Source: Kiritimatiellia bacterium (GTDB lineage Bacteria > Verrucomicrobiota > Kiritimatiellia > WLWN01). From it: 64,000 nucleotides of DNA. The position numbers and the translations under genes are program-made. Shown one piece after another: positions 7,297-17,122 of the stretch. The DNA lies in the NCBI GenBank assembly GCA_012103575.1, contig WLWN01000001.1, forward strand, positions 1,007,792-1,071,791. The letters run 5' to 3'. Below the pieces are notes generated by a model. The model was not told the DNA's origin and did not search any database. It was given only the letters and a program-made list of their open reading frames with translations. Each line of letters opens with the position of its first letter. Positions within the stretch are counted from its first letter, which is position 1.

Positions 7297-8695
7297 CGGT
7301 GAAATCCTATGGTGACAATATTAGCTGAGGGATACGCATCCGGATGGGTTATAGAATCCTGGCCTTCCATGTTGTAACGCTCGTACGATATATCAAAAGA
7401 CCAGTCATCGTTAGGTTGATAGAGTAACTTTAGCCCTAGTGAGGTGGCCGTTAAATTAGATAGGCGGTAATCCGAAGAATAGGTGCTGGGTGATCCTGTG
7501 AATCGGACACCATAAAAGTCTGCGGCGGTTTGTTGATAGTACCGGATCATAGGGCTCAAGGTCCAATACGCTCGGATTTTTTGGTGCTAGGCAAGCTCCA
7601 TGGTATGTCCCTGAATGCCAAAACTATCATTATAATATCGATAGCTAAGTTCTCCGGCCGCATTGAGAGCGTCAAAAAAGTGGTTGAGTGAAAGGTAAAG
7701 GATCTGTTTTGTTCTATTGTCGGGTCGTTTTTCGGGAATCAGTGCTCCGTTAAGTTCAACAACCTTATAAGGATCATCATGGTACCCTGATGAATGACCT
7801 AATGTAAGGTTTGCGGTAAACAGTGTTTTGGGGCTGAGTAGTTGTGTTAACCCAAGGAAAAGGTCCGTCGTATTTCGTGTGTCTGTCCCGCCTGTTAGGA
7901 AGACATCGATACGGTCATGGGTAAATGCAAATCCAGGGGTTAATGTGGTGTTCTTGTTGTTTAGGCTTATGGCATCTTTGATGGCAATACCATAGGATTG
8001 ATAATCCTCTTCGGTGCTGGAGGAACCCTGTCCAATAAGTGCATGGTTATCAAATTGTTTTGTTAATTCTACCTTAACAGCAATGCGTGTATCTTCAAGC
8101 GTGCTTATTGGAAGCGTTGAGCCTACATTGTTTTGTTGTTGAGCCGGTATGGGTATTTGCTGCACGGGCACTGGGTTCGCTTGCGGCGTAGCTCCAGCAG
8201 TAGCAGCAACGGCAGGGGTTACCGCTGATGATTGTTGTATGGAACCTGAGCTCGATCCGCTGTCTGTTCCACCTTCATCCTCCTCTTCATAATAGGGTTG
8301 CTGTACGGCTAGATTTTGTTGTGCAGGGGGGGATGCTTGAATAATAGGAGATGTTTGGGGGGGGCGCCTGTGGGGGATGCACCTGAAATTTTATTGTAGA
8401 CCCCTTCAATTTTTAGGTGAAGCGTTGAGCTCAGATCTTTTTCGAATAAAAAAGTGGGTGAAACTACGCGGATCCTATCATCGCCTTCTTGATAAAAGAA
8501 GGATTTCGTGTCTACGCGATCTTCTCCATGAGAACGGCACACGGAGGTAAAGAATAAAATAGCAGCCAGTGCTAAGGCCTTCTGAGGGGATACGCCAAGA
8601 ACTCTGTGTAAGGATCCCTTGGCGAATCTGTTTCTCTGAATCGGCGAATAGATTTCTACATTACTTTTATCGTCAGATTTTGTGTATATGTTCAT
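7287..8695 (-). pseudogene. DUF3570 outer-membrane-type protein, frameshift plus TAG at conserved Trp
   Basis: Three frames join into one protein of about 468 residues. From ATG 8695 there is a long N-terminal region and hydrophobic segment, then KSFFYQEGDDRIRVVSP and KIEGVYNKISGASPTGAPP as in DUF3570. The frame breaks in a run of eight C (plus-strand G8 at 8357-8364); one more C restores it into a Pro/Gln/Ala-rich linker followed by beta-strand-rich sequence. A TAG at 7587-7589 follows HTMELA; the frame continues HQKIRAYWTLSPMIRYYQQT and AADFYG to the stop at 7287. DUF3570 proteins have 'LAWYQ' there, so TAG replaces Trp. Predicted outer-membrane beta-barrel; function unknown. It heads the apbE operon. 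Confidence 0.85.
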
Positions 8696-8934
8696 ACGTT
8701 ATTTCCCGGATGAATAGGGTTCGTCTTGTGCTTTACTCACAACATTCATCACAGAAGCTGAAAAATAAAGTGGATTAAGATTAATTTATCTTAAGAAAAG
8801 AGAGGGGGGTGTTAAGGGAGCTCATGCCTACGTATGTGAAAGAAAAAACCGGTAAAAAAGCACGCTCCTATTGTATGTCCAATAAATATGAATCAGCTCT
8901 CATATAGAATCGTAGATCACTGCAAGGATGAGGA

Positions 8935-10053
8935 TTACTGAATCTCAAACCCGAGCGCTTTTACTTTTTCGGTTAAGGTACGATCAGCATTTTGCATGCG
9001 AACCTTGAACGTCGAGAATTCATTGCGCAGGAGTTGATCGCTTCGTAGGTGTGCAAAGCTTTTTATGTTGGATCGCAGTCTATGATCCTCTTTTTCAATG
9101 TCATACGCCATCCGAACAATTTCCCAGACGGTTTCTGGTTCGTTTATATTCAAGGTATTTTTTTTAATCATCTCTCTTGGATCAATCGATGGAGTAGGGT
9201 CCCCAACATGGTTTATACCTAGAAACTCACATGCTTTACGATACACCATGATGGTTCCGCTTAATTTTCCATCAAAAGAAAGGCCGGCCGTGTGTGGAGT
9301 TCCAATATCAACATGTTCTAGCAGTGTCTTATTGATGGTAGGCTCGTGATCCCACACATCTAGTACGGCATTTTGGATGTGTTGCCTTTGAAGCGCTAAC
9401 AACAAGGCTTCTTCGTCCACTACCTCACCGCGTGATGTGTTTATGAAAGTGGAACCTGGTTTTGCTTTCTTAAAAAATTCTTCATGGGCCATTCTAAAAG
9501 TGGGGTAGAGGCCAGCTCGGGTTAGCGGAACATGAAGTGTGATGATATCCGATTGGCAAAGCACTTCCTCCAATGCCAGAAAGTCAGGGTTATTCGTTTT
9601 CTCGGACTTAGGAGGATCACACGCGAGGACCTGCATACCCAGGTCCTGACTTTTGCGTACGACCCGACTGCCGACCTCGCCCACTCCAATCACGCCCAGG
9701 GTTTGCTTTGAGAGACCTGTTTTTCCCCGATCACTTAGGCAGAGGAGAGCTGTGATAATATATTCAGCGACACTGTTGGCATTACATCCGGGAGCGGCAG
9801 ACCATGCAATCCCAGAATCATTAAGATAGGGTATGTCCATGTGGTCTGTTCCCGCTGTTGCAGTCCCTACAAACTTTATAGCGCTATCTTTAAGGAGGCT
9901 TTGGTTGATCTTTGTTTTGGACCGGACGATCAAGATGTTGGCATTTTGGATGTGTTCACTAGAAACATCTTGGTCAGGAATGACCACCACATTCCCTAAT
10001 GGAGAGAACGTCTCTGTCCCGTAAAGGATGCTGGATGCGCATACAATTTTCAT
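8935..10053 (-). CDS. pdxB: 4-phosphoerythronate dehydrogenase-like D-2-hydroxyacid dehydrogenase
   Basis: The 372-residue protein has the NAD-binding fold of D-2-hydroxyacid dehydrogenases: GVIGVGEVGSRVVRKSQDLG (Rossmann Gly motif near residue 115), ITLHVPLTR, INTSRGEVVDEEALLLAL, LDVWDHEP and HTAGLSFDGK with catalytic His. The start MKIVCASSILYG, FVGTATAGTDHMD, AAPGCNANSVAEYI and a long C-terminal extension match PdxB, which oxidises 4-phosphoerythronate in pyridoxal 5'-phosphate synthesis. I chose ATG 10053 over the TTG at 10065. It follows the exonuclease gene by 15 bases. Intact. Another hydroxyacid dehydrogenase role is possible, but the PdxB-like Gly-Cys-Asn motif favours this call. Confidence 0.85.
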   Translation of the reverse strand: MKIVCASSILYGTETFSPLGNVVVIPDQDVSSEHIQNANILIVRSKTKINQSLLKDSAIKFVGTATAGTDHMDIPYLNDSGIAWSAAPGCNANSVAEYIITALLCLSDRGKTGLSKQTLGVIGVGEVGSRVVRKSQDLGMQVLACDPPKSEKTNNPDFLALEEVLCQSDIITLHVPLTRAGLYPTFRMAHEEFFKKAKPGSTFINTSRGEVVDEEALLLALQRQHIQNAVLDVWDHEPTINKTLLEHVDIGTPHTAGLSFDGKLSGTIMVYRKACEFLGINHVGDPTPSIDPREMIKKNTLNINEPETVWEIVRMAYDIEKEDHRLRSNIKSFAHLRSDQLLRNEFSTFKVRMQNADRTLTEKVKALGFEIQ

Positions 10054-10068
10054 GTCCGAAACCAAGAC

Positions 10069-10698
10069 CTAAGAGCTGATCGCTGATAACCAACCATGCT
10101 CTTTAAAGCTAAAGTATAATTCTCTACTCACCCAAGCATCTGTCGCGGCATAACTGATTTGTTTGGGAAACAACCTTGTTCGGCTCCAATTTGATACTTG
10201 GGCCTGTTTGGAGATGCGGACGCCTAAAAGAAGCCCTGTTAAACCACGTAAACCACAGTGGGGAAGGTTGTGTATTTGGGCCCGTTTCCCTAAATCCACA
10301 AACCCCTTGGAATCAAAGGAGGACAGTTGTTTTAACGCCTTAATATCTTGGTCAAGAGCAACGCCTGCTTTGACCAACCGAGGATTCTCTAAGATGTCTT
10401 TTATTTCATCGGTTAACATGAGTTTGTGGAGTTGAAGTAAATATACCTCATTACGGGTCGCGAGCTGTAAAAGCGCAGGAAGATTGTTTTCGCCTTTTTT
10501 AAAAGTAGGTTTTGTTTCTGTGTCAAACCCGATGATGGTCTCCTTGTTTAAAATTGGGATAGCTTGGTGAAGCTCTTCTTTTGAAGATATAACATAGACT
10601 GGACCCGTAAAACTGAATAGCGGGAACGTATTTATTTCTTCCTTGGTTAACTTTGTAGAAGGGTCAAAGGCCAATGTATTTGTTTCTTGTTTTTCCAT
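10069..10698 (-). CDS. RNase D-like 3'-5' exonuclease domain protein
   Basis: This 209-residue product matches the DnaQ-like 3'-5' exonuclease fold (PF01612) in its short form: IIGFDTETKP (Exo I Asp/Glu), LVKAGVALDQDIKAL (Exo II Asp) and YAATDAWVSRELY (Exo III YxxxD). It lacks the HRDC domains of RNase D. Similar short proteins from many bacteria are annotated 3'-5' exonucleases of unknown substrate. The start is ATG 10698; the longer frame reaching 10794 overlaps the EboE-like gene and adds unlike sequence. It sits between the EboE-like fragment and pdxB with close spacing, so the three may share a transcript. Intact. Confidence 0.88.
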   Translation of the reverse strand: MEKQETNTLAFDPSTKLTKEEINTFPLFSFTGPVYVISSKEELHQAIPILNKETIIGFDTETKPTFKKGENNLPALLQLATRNEVYLLQLHKLMLTDEIKDILENPRLVKAGVALDQDIKALKQLSSFDSKGFVDLGKRAQIHNLPHCGLRGLTGLLLGVRISKQAQVSNWSRTRLFPKQISYAATDAWVSRELYFSFKEHGWLSAISS

Positions 10699-10768
10699 AT
10701 AATCTTTATTCGTAAATATGTGTATTCCACCGCGGCGGATCTTCGAGATTTGTGGGTGAAAAACTAAT

Positions 10769-11500
10769 CTAAAAGTGCTCCAGGACCCAAGCATATTCTT
10801 TTGAAATACTTTCGGTTATATGTCCCGGACGTATTTTTTCGGGTAAAACATCAAACGTATATGTCTCAATTTCAAGATGCTGACAAAACCCCATTTTTAA
10901 TGTATTAAAAAATCCAGGGGTTAATGCTGAAGCGGTTGTTCCTAGTTGTTCTGTCCCTTTCCAAAATAAGGGGACATGAAAGTGTATGCGGACATCTTTA
11001 AATGTCGGGTGCCGATGAAGCTCAGCGAGTGCATGCGGTAGATCTTCCCAGCATTTTATTATCCCGTTATCGTTTTGAGCAACAACCTGGTGTAAGTAGG
11101 TGGGTTCACAGAAACGTTCCAGCTCTTTAAGGGCATCTTCATTGTTTTTTGCTTTAAGGGCGGCGCTTAAATGAATTTTTGATATTCGAATGCCTTCAGC
11201 AAGATATCGGTCCAACGATTTTTCCAGATTTTCGTGTTGTATCGCTGGGTGACAGGTATCAAAACAGATGCCTACGTATTTCCTGAGTAGTTCCTCAGCC
11301 ATAACAGGCGAGTACCCCGCTTTTTTGCAAAGAAAATTAGTGCCTTGTGGCCATAGGACCGTTTTAAAAAAGTCGATGACTTCTCCGGTGGTTTCAAGAT
11401 AACAACCGGGCTCTGGTTCCAGTCCAATATGAATTACTTTTCCCGTTTTTTGGTAGATATCTTCCAGGCCCATTATGCAGTCGGAAAGCATTTCAACAAT
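10769..11500 (-). pseudogene. EboE-like sugar-phosphate isomerase/epimerase, N-terminus cut by IS30
   Basis: About 244 residues of a TIM-barrel protein remain: HIGLEPEPGCYLETTGEVI, KYVGICFDTCHPAIQHEN with metal-ligand residues, IRISKIHLSAALKAK, VRIHFHVPLF and the C-terminal YTFDVLPE. This matches EboE of the eboABCDEF 'metabolite traffic' cluster (xylose-isomerase-like barrel), a family of uncertain role. The N-terminal third is missing: the frame enters the IS30 end at 11501 and then only reads element sequence. The sequence on the far side of the element is not EboE, so the missing part was lost rather than just separated. Confidence 0.75.
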
Positions 11501-12549
11501 TGGTAGAGTAACAATACAAGTGCAAAGGTCCGCAGCATAGTTCATTCTTTGGGTATCTGAACCCCCCCCAAAGGAGAACATAGAATGCCACGAACCTACG
11601 AACATTCAAACAGTTATGAACGAGAAGTGATAGCCCAGATGCTAAAAGAAAAATATAGCTTATCTCAAATTGGCCGTCACCTAGGCCGATCCCCCTCGAC
11701 TATTTGGCGCGAATTTCGCCGTAATCGAGTCCGTGGCCGCTATTACCCAAGACCCGCAAATGGCCTGGCTCAAAGCCGATTACAGCTAGCTCGAAAGCCT
11801 CAAAAAGTGATGGGAGCTAGCAAAGAACAAGTGGAGACTCTCCTGGCGAAGTATTGGTCTCCAGAACAGGTTGAAGGTCGAAGAAAGCTAGTAAGGTGAC
11901 CCTCCCATCAGCCGAATGACGATCTACCGCTACTTGTACAGTCCAAGAGGGGCTGGCTACCGAAAATACCTGCATGGCCCCGGAAAGAAAAAACGAGCGA
12001 CTCGGAAAAGCCATTCACGTATACACAACCAAACGATGATTGACCAACGCCCCGAAGAGGCTGAAAGCCGCAAGGTGGCAGGCCATTTGGAAGGTGACAC
12101 TATTCAGGGCCAAACGAGAAAAGAGGCCTGTGTAGTCACTCTAGCAGATCGAGCGACTCGATATCTCATCGCCGATCTTTTACCTCGATGCAATGCCGAA
12201 TCGGTCAACCGTTCCGTACCTCAGTTCGCTGATTCAGGGCTCCCCTGTAAAACGGTGACTGTAGATAATGGCATGGAGTTTGCCAGCCATGCTAAACTAC
12301 AGAAAAAAATAGCAACCCCCATTTTCTTTGCTGAAGGGAGAAACCCTTGGCAAAGAGGGAGCAACGAAAATACGAATGGTTTGCTTCGCCAGTTTTTCCC
12401 GAAGAAAACCGACTTTGCTGCCCACAGCTCCGCTCAGTTGAGATGGGCTGTGGAGTTACTGAATAATAGACCGAGAAAATGCTTAGAATATAGAACGCCC
12501 AAAGAAATGATGGACAGCTTCGGTTTTGCACTTGTAAGTTGAGTCTGCA
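11501..12549 (+). mobile_element. IS30-family insertion sequence, copy 2 of type I (transposase frameshifted)
   Basis: The 1049-bp element is nearly identical to copy 1 at 1801-2847. Boundaries are where the two copies stop matching (TGGTAGAGTAAC and GAGTCTGCA). It differs by an extra A before the C8 run and an extra T near 11892 that breaks the transposase, plus scattered substitutions. No target duplication is visible: the left flank is the EboE-like fragment and the right flank is the tail of an unrelated gene, which suggests a deletion or recombination that used the element. Confidence 0.88.
11585..12542 (+). pseudogene. IS30-family transposase, one-base frameshift
   Basis: Identical in plan to the intact transposase at 1884-2840. 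The first frame reads the helix-turn-helix region and stops after RRKLVR because an extra T at about 11892 (GCTAGTAAGG against GCTAGAAGG) shifts the frame to TGA. The second frame, from 11916, keeps the catalytic part (GHLEGDTIQG, TVDNGMEFASH, RGSNENTNGLLRQFF). A Trp-to-Leu change in 'GHWEGD' adds to the decay. Unlikely to make an active enzyme. Confidence 0.88.
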
Positions 12550-12660
12550 CATCTGGATGGATAACGGCTTCAGAAACCCAAAATAATATGGAATGGGTTG
12601 ATAGTAGTTTGAGTTTGAATCAACAGATTTATCGAATTGAAGTGGACGTGAAGCAGTGAG
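12550..12660 (+). pseudogene. C-terminal scrap of an extracellular protein
   Basis: Directly after the IS30 end, a plus-strand frame reads GWITASETQNNMEWVDSSLS, then LNQQIYRIEVDVKQ and TGA at 12658. The ending 'xxxFYRVxV' with a preceding W-rich strand is the style of C-terminal repeats in secreted proteins of this genome (compare TWVDPISLTTQKAFFYRVN in the protein at 35 kb). It is only about 36 residues and has no start. It appears to be the tail of a gene truncated by the IS30 event. Confidence 0.45.
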
Positions 12661-12690
12661 GACACTCAAAAAATATCGAATTCTCAATGC

Positions 12691-12927
12691 TCAATTTCGA
12701 AGTCCTTTTTTCCCCTTGGACATTCTACATTCTGTGGCTCTCATCTTCTTCGGATACACGGGCCGCTGCCGAACTTCATCAATGCCCAAAGCCTTAATTC
12801 CATTTAGATCGCGATGTGTAAGCCCATAGGCCACGACCGCTTTAACCGATTCGTACACTTTGTGCCAGCTATTTCCAAATATATGGGCCGTTTCTTCCTG
12901 CGATAACCTTCGATCCCACCCCGCCAT
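12691..12927 (-). pseudogene. ISL3-family transposase fragment
   Basis: The 78-residue frame contains RRLSQEETAHIFGNSWHKVY, then ESVKAVVAYGLTHRDL and IKALGIDEV, the middle of ISL3 transposases (the helix region before the first catalytic Asp of 'GIDEV'). Sequence after DEV no longer resembles the family, and neither the zinc-finger N-terminus nor the rest of the catalytic domain is present. A dead remnant of an earlier insertion. Confidence 0.7.
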
Positions 12928-12972
12928 TTTAATTAGTGTGTGAGAGAAACCTTCTTTATCTAGTATCCGACC

Positions 12973-13749
12973 CTAGTTCGGAAACCGGTATGATATGCCT
13001 GACCCAACAAACCAATCATCTGCACTATCTGAAAGACCGATACCGACTAAGGCGTCTAGCTGGAGGTTTTCTTGTATCAGATAGGTGAGTCCACCGTCAA
13101 ACGAATGGGATGAACCATTTGCGCTGAGTCCCTCATCCCCGAAGAGTTCTATGTATGCACCCCATCCTCCCGTTAAATCGAGGCCCAGTGCAATGGTATA
13201 AATCATGGAAGATAATAAAGAGCGCCCGTTTTCAGTATCTTGGGTTTCCCATTCTACACCCAAATTATATCCTAGAGAAAGTGATTCTGAGAGGGTGTGC
13301 GACATGGCAAAACGGAAGCTTGGATCAGTGCGATCGCTACTAAATGCAGCATCGCCCCAGGGCAATGAAATCGCGGAAAGCAATGCGATTTTGGGAAAAT
13401 AAGCGTTTTCTTTAATCCCGTAAATTTTAACGCCCAACTCACCGTCACCAGACCCGCTTGTATCGTTTCCGGCATTAGGGTCTTCCTTTATATATCCGTC
13501 CCATCCCAAGCGTAATTCAATGCCTTCAATAAGCCCGATTCGAACCAACGTTTGAGGGATTTCATATCGTTTCAGATCCGGGTTATCGCCACGTGTGTAC
13601 AACCAACCGATCTCGGTTTGAAAGAAGCCGGGTTCAATGACAGAACTTGATTCAGTTGCATCAGGCCGATCGGTAACCAGATCTTTTGCATGTAAAAAAG
13701 AGGCGCCTGAAAAGATGAAAATAGCCGAAAGTATTTTAAACAATCTCAT
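12973..13749 (-). CDS. Outer-membrane beta-barrel, 'MetA-pathway of phenol degradation' transporter-like family
   Basis: The 258-residue product has a signal peptide (MRLFKILSAIFIFSGASFLHA) and then KDLVTDRPDATESSSVIEPG, FFQTEIGWLY, ELRLGWDGY, GDGELGVKIYG and a C-terminal aromatic beta-strand ending in GSGISYRFPN. This matches PF13557, putative outer-membrane porin or transport proteins, although the substrate is not predictable. Alternating polar and hydrophobic strands fit a 10-14 strand barrel. It stands alone between an ISL3 scrap and an IS30 element and has no lesion. Confidence 0.8.
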   Translation of the reverse strand: MRLFKILSAIFIFSGASFLHAKDLVTDRPDATESSSVIEPGFFQTEIGWLYTRGDNPDLKRYEIPQTLVRIGLIEGIELRLGWDGYIKEDPNAGNDTSGSGDGELGVKIYGIKENAYFPKIALLSAISLPWGDAAFSSDRTDPSFRFAMSHTLSESLSLGYNLGVEWETQDTENGRSLLSSMIYTIALGLDLTGGWGAYIELFGDEGLSANGSSHSFDGGLTYLIQENLQLDALVGIGLSDSADDWFVGSGISYRFPN

Positions 13750-13844
13750 AATAACATGTCTCCATTTTTATGGTCCAATATTTATGTTTTGATCAATCAA
13801 AATAAAATGTTAGAGGGCACCTTAGATACATGTCTTGAATCCGT

Positions 13845-15067
13845 GGTGGATTGTAAAATTAAATGCCGCAAAAAATGGACCTGAGAGCTTCTGTTCATGC
13901 GGCGATCTCCAAATCGAAACACTCCTGTGCGGGTTTGTATTCTAGGATCTTGCGAGGATAGTTGTTAATCCATTTTTCAATCTCACCAATACGGTCGATG
14001 GTATATTTTCCGATGTTGTCTCCTTTGGCAACGAAACGACGAACCATACGGTTGGCATTTTCGTTGGAGCCTCGTTCCCAGGAAGAATACGGGTGAGCAT
14101 AATAGAGTTTAACACGTCTCTTTTTGCTAAATCCGGAACGTTCCATCTGCTCCACGTCGAGAAACTCGCTCCCGTTATCGGCTGTAATCGACTTGAACAT
14201 CGATCTGAATGGGCCAACTCCCGTCGATCTTTCGATCGCTTTAAGGGCCTGCAGAACCGATGCCTGTGTTTTATCCGAAAGTTTTCTCACCCTTAGCATT
14301 CGGGTCTTTCTTTCTACTAACGTCATTAAAACCGGTTTTGAAGTTCCTTTTCCGCCGACGATCAAATCCAATTCCCAGTGCCCAAATTCCTCGCGTTTTT
14401 CTACGGTCTTAGGTCGTTTTTCGATACTGGTCCTTCGGGCATGTTGCTTTTTAACCCGCTTAATAGCACGTCTTTTTCGTTTTATCCGTTTTCGTTTTTC
14501 CCATAGGGACTCGTTGCTCACCCCCGGGATGAGACCTTGGTCAATATAGGTATACAGCGTTTTTGTACTCACCGCTGCAGGTCTCTGCTCTTGTTTAAGC
14601 AAAGGAGCAACCACATCGGGTGAGCGTTTGTGAACAAGAATGTGCTCGCTGATAAACACGGCCGTTTCATGATGCTTTCCAAGCTTAAGCTCAGGTCCCT
14701 TGGCCGTCGCATTTAGATCATGAAGTTCCTGGGCTCGATCACTGCTGTATGCTTTCTTCTTTCGCAGTTCTGTATCGAAATGCTCTACCTCCCCACGTTT
14801 GATTTCGCGCTCTATGGTTCGACGATGCCTTCCCAGATAGCTAGCTATCTCCAAAGGACGTCCTCGGTTTTTGAGCATTGTTTCAATCATGATCCGTTCT
14901 TTCTGTGTCAAATGCTTGCCTTTTCGGGGATGAATACTACTCTTGATTTGTTCCATGTCTTTCTCCTTTTTTTGTCTTCTGTCGAGTTTTTAAATCTAGA
15001 AGATTTCGGCATGGAACACTCCTGTTTTACAATATCTTCTTTTGGGCATTTAATATTACAATTCTCA
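13845..15067 (-). mobile_element. IS30-family insertion sequence, type II copy A
   Basis: The ends were set by aligning three copies (13845-15067, 24085-25307, 43416-44637). All begin GGTGGATTGTAAAATTAAAT and end (inverse) TGAGAATTGTAATATTAAAT, an inverted repeat matching at about 18 of 23 positions. The length is 1223 bp, the same as copy B. The transposase gene is on the minus strand and intact. The element lies between the outer-membrane gene and the amidohydrolase gene; no clear target duplication is seen. Confidence 0.9.
13895..14956 (-). CDS. IS30-family transposase, type II copy A, intact (353 aa)
   Basis: The protein starts [20 protein letters not shown] with an N-terminal HTH_38-type domain ([20 protein letters not shown]). 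A basic linker ([17 protein letters not shown]) precedes the DDE core: [14 protein letters not shown] near residue 194, [15 protein letters not shown] near 261, and [17 protein letters not shown] near 297. Length and motif order are complete. It shares only the family with the 318-residue type I transposases. Copy B is also open; copy C has a one-base deletion. Confidence 0.93.
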   Translation of the reverse strand: MEQIKSSIHPRKGKHLTQKERIMIETMLKNRGRPLEIASYLGRHRRTIEREIKRGEVEHFDTELRKKKAYSSDRAQELHDLNATAKGPELKLGKHHETAVFISEHILVHKRSPDVVAPLLKQEQRPAAVSTKTLYTYIDQGLIPGVSNESLWEKRKRIKRKRRAIKRVKKQHARRTSIEKRPKTVEKREEFGHWELDLIVGGKGTSKPVLMTLVERKTRMLRVRKLSDKTQASVLQALKAIERSTGVGPFRSMFKSITADNGSEFLDVEQMERSGFSKKRRVKLYYAHPYSSWERGSNENANRMVRRFVAKGDNIGKYTIDRIGEIEKWINNYPRKILEYKPAQECFDLEIAA

Positions 15068-15126
15068 AAAGGTTTAGAACGGTTAAAAAATCTTGCAGCG
15101 AAGGACGTGGCTGATAAGATGTCCGG

Positions 15127-16876
15127 ATGCCACGAAAACCAACTATACGGAAATTACTGTTACTCGTGGTGCCTCTCTCTATTTGTCTTGGAATCAGTTG
15201 TACACAGACTCAAAGTGACCAGACGGAACCTGCTAAAGTAGATAACTCCGGTCCCGCCGAACCGCTGGTGCTTATTAATACCTCAATCTATACAGTAAAC
15301 CCAAAACAACCTTGGGCGAAAGCCGTTGCCATACAGGATGGTAAAATCCTGGCCGTTGGCGCTAAGAAAGAAGTGATGAAGCGAGCAGGTTCCAATGCTC
15401 GTGTTCTCGATTTGAAAGGCCGTCTGGTTATGCCGGGGTTCCAAGATACGCATCTGCATGCCCTTGAAGCAGGCATGAATGAGAAGCAATTCTATTTCCC
15501 CCCAAAAGCCTCTCTTGCCTCTTACGAGCGCCTTGCTCGTAAATGTGCGAAACAACAGCGCGGGGCCTCATGGGTTCTTGGGGCAGGTGTTTCCGTGATT
15601 GACTTGCTGGAGAGAGAGGAACTTCCGGTTGACGTTCTTGACCGTGCTGTTCCGGACCGTCCAGCACTCATCCTTGATGATTTAGGGCATGGGGCCTAGG
15701 CTAACACTCTAGCCCTCAAAGCAGCATCCTATGATAAATTAAAGGGAAACCCTCCCGGAGGCATTGTACACCGAGATCCCGAATCAGGACGGTTAAGCGG
15801 TATTGTTTTTGAAAAATGCCCAGCAAGCCTTGCGGTTGGCCGCCTGGCCACCCACACCCGAGAATCTCGATGCTGCCTACAAAGGATTGCTTACGGGTCT
15901 CCACCATTTAGCTGAAAAAGGTATTGCAACCGTAAGCGATGCAGGTGGATACTGGCCACGCGGACATCATGAAGCATGGCTGCGCGCTGAGAAAGAAGGC
16001 GCCTTAACCGTCTGTGCCTGTAATGCCCTTTATGTGTCCCCAGATTTACCTTTTGAAAAACAAATCCAGGACTTAAAACGTATTTACTCGAATGATCCCG
16101 ACCGCCGAGTACGCTTTAATCAGGCGAAGATTTATGCAGATGGAATTCTTAGTCAGGGAACCGGTGCTTTGTATGAACCATACGATGAGTTTTTTGATCT
16201 CCCGGATCCGCCGGAGCGTGGCTTTCTTTACTTCAAACCCAAGATGTTGAACCGTTATGCATACGCATTAGAAAAAATCGGTTTTCAATTGCATTTCCAT
16301 GCCACGGGCGACCGGGGGGCCGGACTGGCCCTAGATGCGATAGAACATGCCCTCAAACAAAGCGGAATCCGAGACCGGCGGCATCGAATTACGCACCTGT
16401 ACCTCATCGACCGAAAGGATCGTCCCCGATTCAAGACCCTTGGCGTTGTCGCTGACTTTCAGCTCTCGCCGGATTCCATTGATCCAGACTATGCTGATTA
16501 TATGGAGGAATATATAGGAGACCGTGCCCATGAATTGTTGCCTGTGGCATCCATGCTGGATTCAGGGGCTAAAGTTATTCTTAGCAGCGACTGGGACGCC
16601 GACGTACTTGAGCCATTTGAGAAAATTGAAACCGTTGTGACTCGCGCGACGAATGGGATTCCCGGCATAGCCACTGCCATTAAAATGATGACGTTAGATG
16701 CAGCCTATCTTCTGCATCACGAAGACAAGACCGGATCGATCGAGGAGGGCAAACTCGCTGACCTAATCATACTCGATCAAGATCTTTTCACCATCCCAAC
16801 GAACCAGATCAAAAATACGAAAGTTTTGATGACCCTCTTGAGCGGGGAAGAGGTTTACCGTGCACCAGGGTTTTAG
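15127..16876 (+). pseudogene. YtcJ-like amidohydrolase lipoprotein, TAG at conserved Trp plus frameshift
   Basis: The gene begins MPRKPTIRKLLLLVVPLSIC with a lipobox (ICLGISC), so it was an exported lipoprotein. It is a metal-dependent amidohydrolase of the YtcJ type: MPGFQDTHLHALEAG (metal His pair), then LDDLGHGA followed by TAG at 15697-15699. The family motif is 'GHSAWVNSKAL', so the TAG replaces Trp; the frame reads on as ANTLALKAASYD. A second lesion is one extra A in A5 at 15812-15816; with four A the sequence reads GIVFENAQQALRLAAWPP. The rest (HFHATGDRGAG, ITHLYLIDRKD, LSSDWDADVLEP, LADLIILDQD) is intact to TAG 16876. Full length would be about 582 residues. Confidence 0.88.
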
Positions 16877-17122
16877 GGTATACTTATATGGGTTGTATCC
16901 GAGGAAAGAGAAGAGAGCCATCTGACTCGTTCAGCGTCTTGAAACCATTTTTCAGTCAAAATATCTGGATCAAAAACCATCCAGAGAGTGGATAAAAATA
17001 AATTAAAAAGTTCCATTCCCGGGAAAACCGTTTTAAAAACCATTCCATTGTTTGGGAAAAAAGAAAAATTCGTTCTCTATAAGGAGGACGTGGTTTGTAG
17101 GATGAAGGAAGGAGTTATGTGT

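Noticed and set aside
13942-14549. Open frames of 91, 141 and 67 residues antisense to or shifted in the IS30 type II transposase, repeated in all three copies
   Set aside because: They recur only because the element is duplicated; no start site, family match or independent codon pattern supports them.
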